A stretch of DNA of 34,681 nt, from the NCBI GenBank assembly GCA_022826865.1, contig JAJDUC010000085.1, positions 1 through 34,681 on the forward strand, written 5' to 3'. The translations under genes were made by a program, and so were the position numbers. The notes under the pieces were generated by a model. The model ran no database searches, was not told the DNA's origin, and saw nothing but the letters and a program-made list of their open reading frames with translations. Source of the DNA: Anaerolineae bacterium (GTDB lineage Bacteria; Chloroflexota; Anaerolineae; Aggregatilineales; Phototrophicaceae). This document shows, in pieces, positions 1-6,857 of this stretch (the stretch's first letter is position 1; every line of letters starts with the position of its first letter).

Positions 1-168
1 CAGAACACGGGACGCAATTTGGAACGGCTCATGGCAAAAAAGGTGGATGGCTTGGCAACCCGACTGATTGCAAAAGTCACCGCTCATTTGTTCAAACATA
101 TCTTGCGGCTTCGCTATAAGATTGAGGTGCAGACCTTTCAATGTTCAGAACATTTTCATTTCACATAG
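1..168 (+). pseudogene. C-terminal fragment, possible DDE transposase
   Basis: An open frame runs from the first base of the window to a TAG at 166-168 (55 codons), so only the C-terminus is present. The peptide is basic and has the stretch [20 protein letters not shown] (about residues 4-23), followed by a helical, aromatic-rich tail. Its AKK-DGLA-R-AK pattern reminds me of the C-termini of some DDE transposases, but this is a weak recollection. The catalytic residues would lie outside the window. It ends about 125 bp before the ilvD start. If it is a transposase, an insertion sequence end should lie between 169 and 292. It could equally be the tail of an unrelated gene. Confidence 0.38.
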
Positions 169-292
169 AGCGTTACATTCGACTGACAAGTTTCGCAATG
201 TTGCACATTGTAGGCGGATACGACGCCTGCCAATCTCACACGCATACCCTACAATACGCTCAATCACCAGCCACCTGCAAAAGGAGACCCCC

Positions 293-1984
293 ATGCCCAG
301 CACCAACGGAACCCGCGCCGCCATCAACCAGCGCAGCCGAACCCTCGTCCATGGCGCCGAACGCGCCGGCGCCCGCGCCATGCTCAAAGCTGTAGGCTTC
401 AGCGATGATGACCTGGCAAAACCCCTCATCGGCGTCGCCAACACCTGGACCGAAATCGGCCCCTGCAACTTCCACCTGCGCAAGCTGGCGCTTGATGTCA
501 AACGCGGCATCCGCGCCGCCGGCGGCACGCCCTTTGAGTTCAACACCGTCAGCATTTCCGACGGCATCACCATGGGCACGGAGGGCATGAAAGGCTCGCT
601 GATAAGCCGCGAGATCATCGCCGACAGCATCGAATTGGTGGCGAAGTCAAATATGCTGGATGGCGTGGTCGCGCTCTCCGCCTGCGACAAGACGATCCCC
701 GGCACGATCATGGCGCTGATACGCCTCGACCTGCCCTCGCTAATGCTCTACGGCGGCACCATCTATCCCGGAGTGCTGAACGGCCGCGATATCGACCTCG
801 TCAATGTCTTCGAGGCGCTGGGTCAATACCAGGCCGGCCAAATCAGCTATGACGAACTCATGGCTGTCGAGAATGTCGCCTGCCCCGGCCCGGGCGCTTG
901 CGGCGGTCAATTCACCGCCAACACCATGGCGATGATCAGCGAGATCATCGGCATCTGCCCGATGGGCATGGGCGATGTGCCCGCGGAAGACCCGGAAAAA
1001 GAAACCGTCGCCTACCAAGCCGGCGAGATGATGCTCGATATCCTGGAGCGCAATATCCGCCCCTCCGACCTGCTGACGCGGACTTCGCTGGAGAATTCCC
1101 TGGCTGCCTCAGCCGCCACCGCCGGCAGCACAAACAGCATCCTCCACTGCCTCGCCTTCGCGCGCGAAGCCGGCATCGAGTTCAGCCTCGACGACATTGA
1201 AGCGATCAGCCGCCGCACGCCCATCATCGGCGACATGCGCCCGACCGGCAAATATGTCGCCTTGGATCTGTTCAAGGCGGGCGGCGTGCCCATCTTGATC
1301 AACCGGCTGATCGACGGCGGCTACATGGCGGGCGATACGCCAACGGTCAGCGGCAAAACGCTGGCGGAAGCCTGTGCCGATGCGGAAGAAACGCCGGGCC
1401 AGGATGTCGTGCGCGACCTCGACAACGCCATCAATGACAGCGGCGGCCTGGTTGTGCTCAAGGGCAATCTGGCGCCCGATGGCGCGGTTGTCAAACTCAA
1501 GGACAGGCCGCCCGCCTTGACGGGTCCTGCCCGCGTCTTCGACACCGAAGAAGCGGCCTTCGAAGCGGTATCCAACCGGCAGATCGTCGAAGGCGATGTG
1601 CTCGTCATCCGCTATGAAGGGCCGGTTGGCGGGCCGGGCATGCGCGAGATGCTGCAAATCACTGCGGCGCTCTTCGGGCAGGGGCTGGGCGGCAAGGTCG
1701 GCTTGGTCACCGACGGGCGCTTCAGTGGCGGGACGCGCGGCTTGATGATCGGCCACACGGCGCCGGAAGCCGCTGTCGGCGGACCGATCGCTCTGCTTGA
1801 AGAAGGCGATATGATCACGATCGATGTATCGCGGCGGCTGCTGCAAGTGGACCTGAGCGACCAGGAACTCGCGGCGCGGCGCGCTCGCTGGAGCGCGCCC
1901 GAGCCGAATTACAGCAAGGGCGTGATGGCGAAATACGCCAAGCTGGTATCGCAAGCCGACGATGGCGCTGTGACCGGGGCTTAG
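293..1984 (+). CDS. ilvD: Dihydroxy-acid dehydratase
   Basis: Dehydrates 2,3-dihydroxy-3-methylbutanoate/pentanoate to the 2-oxo acids in valine, isoleucine and leucine synthesis; a cytoplasmic Fe-S enzyme. The ATG at 293 is chosen because AAGGAG stands just upstream and the product (563 aa) begins where the family begins; the frame stays open to 68, but that extension is not family-like. Cluster ligands are visible as C58 (TEIGPCN), C131 (SACDKTIPG) and C203 ([15 protein letters not shown]). The C-terminal half has the conserved [21 protein letters not shown] segment. The last 30 residues are encoded by DNA that recurs at 3039-3153, so the 3' end may have been rebuilt by recombination. No leader peptide or T-box was seen upstream. 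The identification is secure. Confidence 0.97.
   Translation: MPSTNGTRAAINQRSRTLVHGAERAGARAMLKAVGFSDDDLAKPLIGVANTWTEIGPCNFHLRKLALDVKRGIRAAGGTPFEFNTVSISDGITMGTEGMKGSLISREIIADSIELVAKSNMLDGVVALSACDKTIPGTIMALIRLDLPSLMLYGGTIYPGVLNGRDIDLVNVFEALGQYQAGQISYDELMAVENVACPGPGACGGQFTANTMAMISEIIGICPMGMGDVPAEDPEKETVAYQAGEMMLDILERNIRPSDLLTRTSLENSLAASAATAGSTNSILHCLAFAREAGIEFSLDDIEAISRRTPIIGDMRPTGKYVALDLFKAGGVPILINRLIDGGYMAGDTPTVSGKTLAEACADAEETPGQDVVRDLDNAINDSGGLVVLKGNLAPDGAVVKLKDRPPALTGPARVFDTEEAAFEAVSNRQIVEGDVLVIRYEGPVGGPGMREMLQITAALFGQGLGGKVGLVTDGRFSGGTRGLMIGHTAPEAAVGGPIALLEEGDMITIDVSRRLLQVDLSDQELAARRARWSAPEPNYSKGVMAKYAKLVSQADDGAVTGA
1894..1984 (+). repeat. ilvD 3'-end repeat, copy 1 (in gene)
   Basis: The last 91 bp of ilvD. 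From the shared start CGCGCCCGAGCCGAATTAC to the TAG stop it is almost identical to 3039-3153, except that copy 2 carries one extra 24-bp unit. Similarity stops exactly after the stop codon (GCGGGTATGG here, TGAGTCTTGC in copy 2). The two copies bracket the cassette at 1985-3038. Confidence 0.93.
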
Positions 1985-2011
1985 GCGGGTATGGAGATAA
2001 AGTTGGGGATG

Positions 2012-2038
2012 GGGCGGGTCTACTCCGTGGGCTCGCCC
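2012..2038. repeat. Decayed GGGCG...CGCCC palindrome
   Basis: GGGCG (2012-2016) and CGCCC (2034-2038) flank an imperfect core with GTGGGCTCGCCC at its right side. It resembles the hairpin at 19999-20023 but lacks the terminal CTACA. Probably a degraded member of the dispersed GTAGGGGCG family, lying between the ilvD stop and the cassette. Confidence 0.4.
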
Positions 2039-2054
2039 TTGTCACTTGTTGATG

Positions 2055-2432
2055 TCAGGCCGCTTCGGTCTCGGTGGTTTCGATCACATGAAGCGCAAGC
2101 TGCACCGACCACCACAACCCGCCGGTTTCCAAAATGCGCTTGCTCGCCCGATAAGCAATTATCGGTTTCTCTTTTAAAAGACAGAATAGATATGCCGCAA
2201 TACTTTCATCAAATGAAAGTTTAGATTCCGCCTCAACCTTTCCAAGCAGTAGAAGAATTCTACGAAATACGGCGTTCGCCGAATCCTCATCTCTTGCGAC
2301 TTCAGATCGAAGCGCTAACAGTGTCTGATGCCGATCCATAGCAATTTGCAAAATCTTTAGGCCGCCAACAACAGAAAACTGAATACGAAACTCTAGACTT
2401 TCGATTTCTTCAAAATGCTCATTGGGTAACAT
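2055..2432 (-). CDS. Small helical protein of unknown function
   Basis: Not recognised. 125 aa from an ATG at 2432 with GAGGAT about 7 nt upstream; the frame continues further upstream, but that part lies inside the preceding gene. The protein is predicted mostly helical, with leucine-rich segments (RRILLLLGKVEAE, AAYLFCLLKEKP) and a C-terminal WWSVQLALHVIE; no signal peptide or membrane segment is obvious. Its start overlaps the stop of the NlpC/P60-like gene by 14 bp, so the two are probably translated together. Size, fold class and partner suit an immunity or chaperone protein for the upstream enzyme, but this is inference from arrangement only. Base composition is visibly more AT-rich than in ilvD. 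Confidence 0.7.
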   Translation of the reverse strand: MLPNEHFEEIESLEFRIQFSVVGGLKILQIAMDRHQTLLALRSEVARDEDSANAVFRRILLLLGKVEAESKLSFDESIAAYLFCLLKEKPIIAYRASKRILETGGLWWSVQLALHVIETTETEAA

Positions 2433-2985
2433 GGTTGATCCTCGTACTATAGTAGGCTGTTGGAATTCCACAATGAACCGGTACATGATCATGATCGTGT
2501 TCGACTTCACCAGCCTTTCCCCATTTGCTCAAAACTGTAAGACGGGCTACGCGGTCCTGAAACCAGGATACGCACGATACTAGGCCGATGTGGGACGGTT
2601 CGCCTTCAAACGTATATAGAACTAGGTCTCCAGCGACACATTCATCCTTCGTTATCTCATTGTACCCATCTTGTTTAAGAATTTCATCAATATATGCAAT
2701 GTCTACGTGTGCCCTGCGGCTACAGAAAATCAACCCCACACAATTGTACAGGCTGTTGGACAGCGGGCGGATTACCGGACTAGTTTTATGCTTTGATTTT
2801 AATACCTGAATTAGCCTTTCCGTTCGAAATCTGACAGCCTCAGGATTCTCCATACTTGGATCCTTGTAAACATCCCAAGCGTCCAGTTGTGGAATCCTCC
2901 ACCCCGACCTCGAGTAATCATGTGAAGGTCTTTCGGTTGTCACGCTAAGCCAAGGAAGACGCAATTTATCTCCGTGTCCTGCCAT
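2419..2985 (-). CDS. NlpC/P60-like papain-fold protein
   Basis: 188 aa from ATG 2985; a GTAGAG just upstream is only a weak ribosome site. Residues 80-170 look like a circularised NlpC/P60 or DUF7689-type fold: C82 in YNCVGL (nucleophile position), GDLVLY at 119-124, H132 in SHIGLV, then VLSKWGKAGEVEH (151-163), where the third polar residue is expected. Such folds are cysteine amidases or peptidases, but many members act on non-peptidoglycan targets or are toxins. No signal peptide is seen, so it probably acts in the cytoplasm or is moved by another route. First gene of a two-gene operon with the 125-aa protein, inside the ilvD-tail duplication. The low GC content suggests transfer. The fold call is moderate; the substrate is unknown. 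Confidence 0.65.
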   Translation of the reverse strand: MAGHGDKLRLPWLSVTTERPSHDYSRSGWRIPQLDAWDVYKDPSMENPEAVRFRTERLIQVLKSKHKTSPVIRPLSNSLYNCVGLIFCSRRAHVDIAYIDEILKQDGYNEITKDECVAGDLVLYTFEGEPSHIGLVSCVSWFQDRVARLTVLSKWGKAGEVEHDHDHVPVHCGIPTAYYSTRINHVTQ

Positions 2986-3038
2986 CTCTACGATCGCACT
3001 GCCGCGCGCATTCTATCAAAATCGGCGACGCATTGCCA

Positions 3039-3153
3039 CGCGCCCGAGCCGAATTACGCCAAAGGCGTGATGCCGAAGTACAGCAAGGGCGTCATGGCGA
3101 AATACGCCAAGCTGGTATCGCAAGCCGACGATGGCGCTGTGACCGGGGCTTAG
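3039..3153 (+). repeat. ilvD 3'-end repeat, copy 2 (detached)
   Basis: A second copy of the end of ilvD including its TAG (3151-3153), but without the rest of the gene. It is 24 bp longer than copy 1: the unit TAC-(G/A)(C/G)C-AA(A/G)-GGCGT-ATG-C-GAA(A/G) occurs twice, so it would encode [20 protein letters not shown] where ilvD has [12 protein letters not shown]. Upstream of 3039 there is no ilvD similarity. It is either a relic of the original ilvD end displaced by the cassette, or a recombination product. Confidence 0.93.
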
Positions 3154-3350
3154 TGAGTCTTGCGCGCCCGGGCTTGCAGCTGCAGCAACGCGGAATCAGC
3201 ATAGCCGCCGTCTTGCCGGGCGGCCTGGCGGAAGCCCGGGTCATTCGGTTCCCGTAACATTGCGCGGGTGTTAGCGACCATACCAGGCGCCCAGTCAATC
3301 ATATGGAGCGCAGAGTCAAGTTCGATTAGGACCGCTAACTCGATCTCCCG
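3150..3350 (-). pseudogene. C-terminal gene remnant, unidentified
   Basis: Between a TGA (3351-3353) and a TAA (3150-3152) the minus strand encodes 66 residues with protein-like composition, including IELDSALHMIDWAPGMVAN, TRAMLREPNDPGFRQAARQD and a helical ADSALLQLQARARKTH end. There is no start codon with a ribosome site, so it looks like the tail of a gene that has lost its body. Its stop overlaps the stop of ilvD copy 2, so the two once read convergently with touching ends. I do not recognise the family. A short expressed ORF starting at an internal ATG (3302) is possible but unsupported. Confidence 0.45.
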
Positions 3351-3376
3351 TCAGATGCCCTGCGACTGTGGCGGCG

Positions 3377-4276
3377 CTAGTCGCACTCTGATTCGTCGCC
3401 GTGCCAGTCTACGTAATCACAGCCGTGCCACCATTGATATTCGGGTTTATCAATGTTTGCCAACCTATGCCGCATCCCGGGCAGTGAAGCATGCCCCGGG
3501 CAACAGGCCGACAAGGCTTCGATCCCTCGTGTCAGGCACTCCCTTTCGGCCTCCAGCCCTGAAAACGCCCGACCGTCTTGCCGTTGATAATTATGGCAAG
3601 CTTCATGGACAAGGGTGCTGGCAAACCGGTCTGTGTCTCCTATGTACGGAAAGTCTTCCCCGAAGAGCCAAAGCCTTACATGCGTAGGGGAGCTGACAAT
3701 AGTTCCTTCCGGAACCGCCAAGATCCAATCTAAACCGAAAACGGTATAGTCATACCAGCGCGGCGCTCGAGCTTTGAGCATGTCCAGCGAGGCATTCACC
3801 GAGGAAATGAATCTCGCTGAACCCTCTATTCTCATACTTCTGCGCTTGATCTCCACTTGATCGACGCTCAGAACTGATTGCCCGGGCGCGGCGCATTGAT
3901 TGTTCTGGAACGCCCAGTAGCCGTCCGTCCATTCCTGGTCGCTACTGCACTGCCGATCGACGAAACAGCAATTGTTGATGTCGCCCGCGCCTTCCCCTGG
4001 CGTCGGCTCGCTGTCTTCGACGCGGGTGTACGCGACCCAATCCGCCATCCAGACAACGTTTCCGTTCCTGTTGACGCGCAGCCACCGGTCGTGCTTGCCG
4101 ACGACTTGCAAGGTAGTGCCGGCCGGCGCCGATCCTACAATGGCGCTACTCAGGCTGTATGAGGCCCGCAAGTTGGTATTGTACGTGACGCGAATGGTAT
4201 AGGTTTGCGCCGACGCGACGCCGAAAAGTAGAAACATCGCCGTCAAGCCAACCGCCGCGACCAACCAAACTCTCAT
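3377..4276 (-). CDS. Secreted SH3b protein with HExxH metallopeptidase motif
   Basis: 299 aa; ATG 4276 is preceded by AAGGAG at good spacing, so the frame's upstream extension is rejected. Residues 1-24 are a signal peptide (hydrophobic run, then GVASAQ). Residues about 25-88 form a bacterial SH3 domain (NLRASYSLSSAIVGSAPAGT, W-LRV). A cysteine-rich segment follows at about 102-128 (NNCCFVDRQC, DGYWAFQNNQC), a motif I associate with Chloroflexota secreted proteins. The C-terminal domain holds HEACH (H224, E225, H228) and then GLEAEREC, whose glutamates could supply a third zinc ligand. It probably acts outside the membrane on cell wall or protein substrates. No peptidase family is assigned. 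It stands alone between the ilvD region and the helicase. Confidence 0.72.
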   Translation of the reverse strand: MRVWLVAAVGLTAMFLLFGVASAQTYTIRVTYNTNLRASYSLSSAIVGSAPAGTTLQVVGKHDRWLRVNRNGNVVWMADWVAYTRVEDSEPTPGEGAGDINNCCFVDRQCSSDQEWTDGYWAFQNNQCAAPGQSVLSVDQVEIKRRSMRIEGSARFISSVNASLDMLKARAPRWYDYTVFGLDWILAVPEGTIVSSPTHVRLWLFGEDFPYIGDTDRFASTLVHEACHNYQRQDGRAFSGLEAERECLTRGIEALSACCPGHASLPGMRHRLANIDKPEYQWWHGCDYVDWHGDESECD

Positions 4277-4420
4277 CCGGGGCTCCTTGTCTCTTGCGCA
4301 AACTGCGCTTATGCACACTCGACGGCGAGGATAGCAGGTTTCCTTGAGTATGCCAAACGGGGCCGGGGCGCTTCTACAACGCTCAGGCCGTCAGTCAAAA
4401 GCAACTGCTGGCGGAGAAAA

Positions 4421-6691
4421 CTATCCGTCAAGCGCTGTGAAGCCCTCGGCGTCAGCCAGGATTTTCTTGGGACCGTGCTCATCAAACAAGACGTTGACGA
4501 TGCCGCTCTTGCTCTCTACGCCTATCACTTTTCCCAAGCCAAACTGAGGATGTTTCACCGGCATATTCACCTTGAACGCAGGCGCGTTGCCGTCTGGCTT
4601 GGGCAATCCCGGGAACGGGATGATCTTCTTGCGCAGTTCTTCGTTGGGCGTCGAGACCGTACCGCTGCGCAAGTCGCACTGCAGCCGGCTGTCCTGGCTC
4701 GACCATTGAGTCTGCGACTCGATGCTCTGCGCGCGGCGCAGCGTCGCCAATGTGGTGGGCGAGCCATCAAGTAAACGCGGCGGCAAATCCGCCAGGAATT
4801 CGGACGGGGCCGCCAAACCTCCCATACCTCCGTAGAGCGCGCGGCGAAAGGCATAACTCAGGACTAGCGTCTCTTTGGCGCGTGTCACGCCGACGTAGAA
4901 GAGGCGCCGTTCCTCTTGCAAGCCATCCGCCTCTTCGAATGATCGGAAGTGCGGCAGGATGCCCGCCTCCAACCCGGTGATGAATACGACCGAAAACTCC
5001 AGGCCCTTGGCCGCATGCAAGGTCATCAGGGTCACCGCGTCTGTGTCGTCTTTTAAGCTGTCGACATCGGCGACCAGCGACTGCTCGGCGAGAAACTCAT
5101 GCAGCGGCTGCTCCGCTTCAACAGCGTACTGCAACAGTCCGCGCAGTTCCTGCACATTGTCGGCGCGCTCGGTCGCTTCCTCCGGAATCTTGCTCATCTC
5201 ATCAAGATACAGGTAATAACGTGTCTGGGCGGTGATTTTGTCGAACATGCTCAACAGATCGCCCACCTTCGCCAACTCTTGCCACCCGGCCAACATCTCG
5301 GCGAAGGCTGCGAATTTCTTTTTCGCCGCCGTCGCCAGCGGACTTGGATCATCGTAGAAAAGTCGATTGAGCGCCTCGCCAATGCTGAGCTTCTCACGCG
5401 CCAGCCAATCAAAAAAGACTTGCAGAGACTTTTTGCCGATGCCGCGGGCCGGCACATTGATGATTCGCTCGAAGCTGATGCGATCATCGGGATTATGAAT
5501 CAAGCGCAGATAGGCCAGCAAATCCTTGACTTCGCGCCGCTTGTAAAAGCCGACGCCGCCCACCAGCACATAAGGCAAGGCGGCATTGACAAAGGCCTGC
5601 TCCATCGCTCGCGACTGCGCATTTGTGCGATACATGACGGCAAAATCTTTGTAATCCAATCCAGCTTGAGAACGCAGTTGGTGGATCCACTCCAATACCG
5701 TATCCGCTTCTACACGCTCGTCGAAGGCTTCAAAGACCGACACCTTGTCGCCGCGCCCCAGGTCGGTATGCAAGGCCTTCGGCGTCCGGTTACGGTTGCG
5801 GTCGATCACCGCCCGCGCCACATCCAGAATATTCTGTGTGCTGCGATAATTCTGTTCCAGGAGGATCACGGTCGGATTCGCATAGCTCCCTTGAAAACGC
5901 AAGACATTGCGATAGTCGGCGCCTCGAAAGGCATAAATTGCTTGATCTTCATCGCCGACCACGAAGACGTTGTTCTGCGGCGCCGCCAGCAAGCGCACCA
6001 ACTCGTACTGCACGCTATTGGTATCCTGAAACTCATCAACCAAGACCTGCTCAAAGCGCTGCTGGTAGGCCGCCCGCAGGTGATCGTTGTCTTGCAAGAG
6101 CAAAACCATATTCAGCAGCAGATCGTCGAAATCCATCGCATTGGCATCAAGCAAGGCCTGCTGGTAGGCCGCGTAAACCTGCTTAACAATCTCGCCGAAA
6201 TAATCCAGCGACTGGAATTGCGCCGGCAGGATCATCTCGTTCTTTGCGCCGGAGATCTTGGACAAAATGGCGCGCGGATTGTAGCGCTTGGGATCGATAT
6301 CAAGCGCCCTCACCACGTGCTTCACCAGCGCCACCTGGTCGTCGCTGTCGTATATGACGTAATCCGGCCGGTAGCCGGCGAGTTCGGCCTCCCGCCGCAG
6401 GAAACGGGCGCAAGCGGCATGAAACGTGCCAATCTGCAAACCGCGCAGGCGATCGCCCAACAGCGCTTCGACGCGGCTCCGCATTTCACCGGCTGCCTTA
6501 TTGGTAAAGGTCACCGCCATGATGCGATGATGCGGCACGCGCGCTTCGCGAATCAGCCAGGCGATGCGCCGCGTCAGCACACTCGTCTTGCCGCTGCCCG
6601 GCCCGGCCAGCACCAGCACCGGTCCCGCGCCAGCGGTGATGGCGGCTTCCTGCTGCCGATTCATGCCTTCTAAAAGAGGGTGCTGCGCCAT
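4421..6691 (-). CDS. pcrA: UvrD/PcrA-type ATP-dependent DNA helicase
   Basis: Superfamily 1A 3'-5' helicase used in nucleotide excision repair and in clearing recombination or replication intermediates. 756 aa from ATG 6691, chosen because GGAGAGG stands 7 nt upstream; the frame runs on to 6754. Motif I is AGPGSGKT (29-36, K35), motif II DEFQDTN (219-225), motif III GDEDQAIYAFRGA, motif IV LEQNYRST, motif V TLHAAKGLEFSVVF and motif VI EERRLFYVGVTRAKE. The C-terminal 50 residues (VKHPQFGLGKVIGVESKSG) form the Tudor-like domain typical of PcrA, which contacts RNA polymerase in studied homologues. Length is usual. It lies 100 bp upstream of the metallopeptidase gene and downstream of the penicillin-binding protein; it is probably transcribed separately. 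Confidence 0.96.
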   Translation of the reverse strand: MAQHPLLEGMNRQQEAAITAGAGPVLVLAGPGSGKTSVLTRRIAWLIREARVPHHRIMAVTFTNKAAGEMRSRVEALLGDRLRGLQIGTFHAACARFLRREAELAGYRPDYVIYDSDDQVALVKHVVRALDIDPKRYNPRAILSKISGAKNEMILPAQFQSLDYFGEIVKQVYAAYQQALLDANAMDFDDLLLNMVLLLQDNDHLRAAYQQRFEQVLVDEFQDTNSVQYELVRLLAAPQNNVFVVGDEDQAIYAFRGADYRNVLRFQGSYANPTVILLEQNYRSTQNILDVARAVIDRNRNRTPKALHTDLGRGDKVSVFEAFDERVEADTVLEWIHQLRSQAGLDYKDFAVMYRTNAQSRAMEQAFVNAALPYVLVGGVGFYKRREVKDLLAYLRLIHNPDDRISFERIINVPARGIGKKSLQVFFDWLAREKLSIGEALNRLFYDDPSPLATAAKKKFAAFAEMLAGWQELAKVGDLLSMFDKITAQTRYYLYLDEMSKIPEEATERADNVQELRGLLQYAVEAEQPLHEFLAEQSLVADVDSLKDDTDAVTLMTLHAAKGLEFSVVFITGLEAGILPHFRSFEEADGLQEERRLFYVGVTRAKETLVLSYAFRRALYGGMGGLAAPSEFLADLPPRLLDGSPTTLATLRRAQSIESQTQWSSQDSRLQCDLRSGTVSTPNEELRKKIIPFPGLPKPDGNAPAFKVNMPVKHPQFGLGKVIGVESKSGIVNVLFDEHGPKKILADAEGFTALDG

Positions 6692-6857
6692 ACTGAGCCT
6701 CTCCTGCTTGTCAAAGCGCATATCTCCTTGGCCGAGACCGCTTGCTGCAGGCATGCGCCTGCTCGCCCAAAACGGCCGCCGAGCGTCTCAAGCGAAGCGG
6801 TCAGCCCATTTTATCTGATATTGCCTGCCAATTCGTCAGTTTGGCTTGGATCACTTG

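Noticed and set aside
68..292. In-frame upstream extension of ilvD by 75 codons
   Set aside because: It has no family similarity, runs over another frame's fragment, and ATG 293 has a strong ribosome site at the family's normal start.
1109..1954. 281-aa open frame opposite ilvD
   Set aside because: It mirrors the codon structure of ilvD, is rich in R/A/H/Q, and has no recognisable domain.
5099..6673. 524-aa open frame opposite the helicase gene
   Set aside because: Antisense shadow of a GC-rich gene with all helicase motifs on the minus strand.
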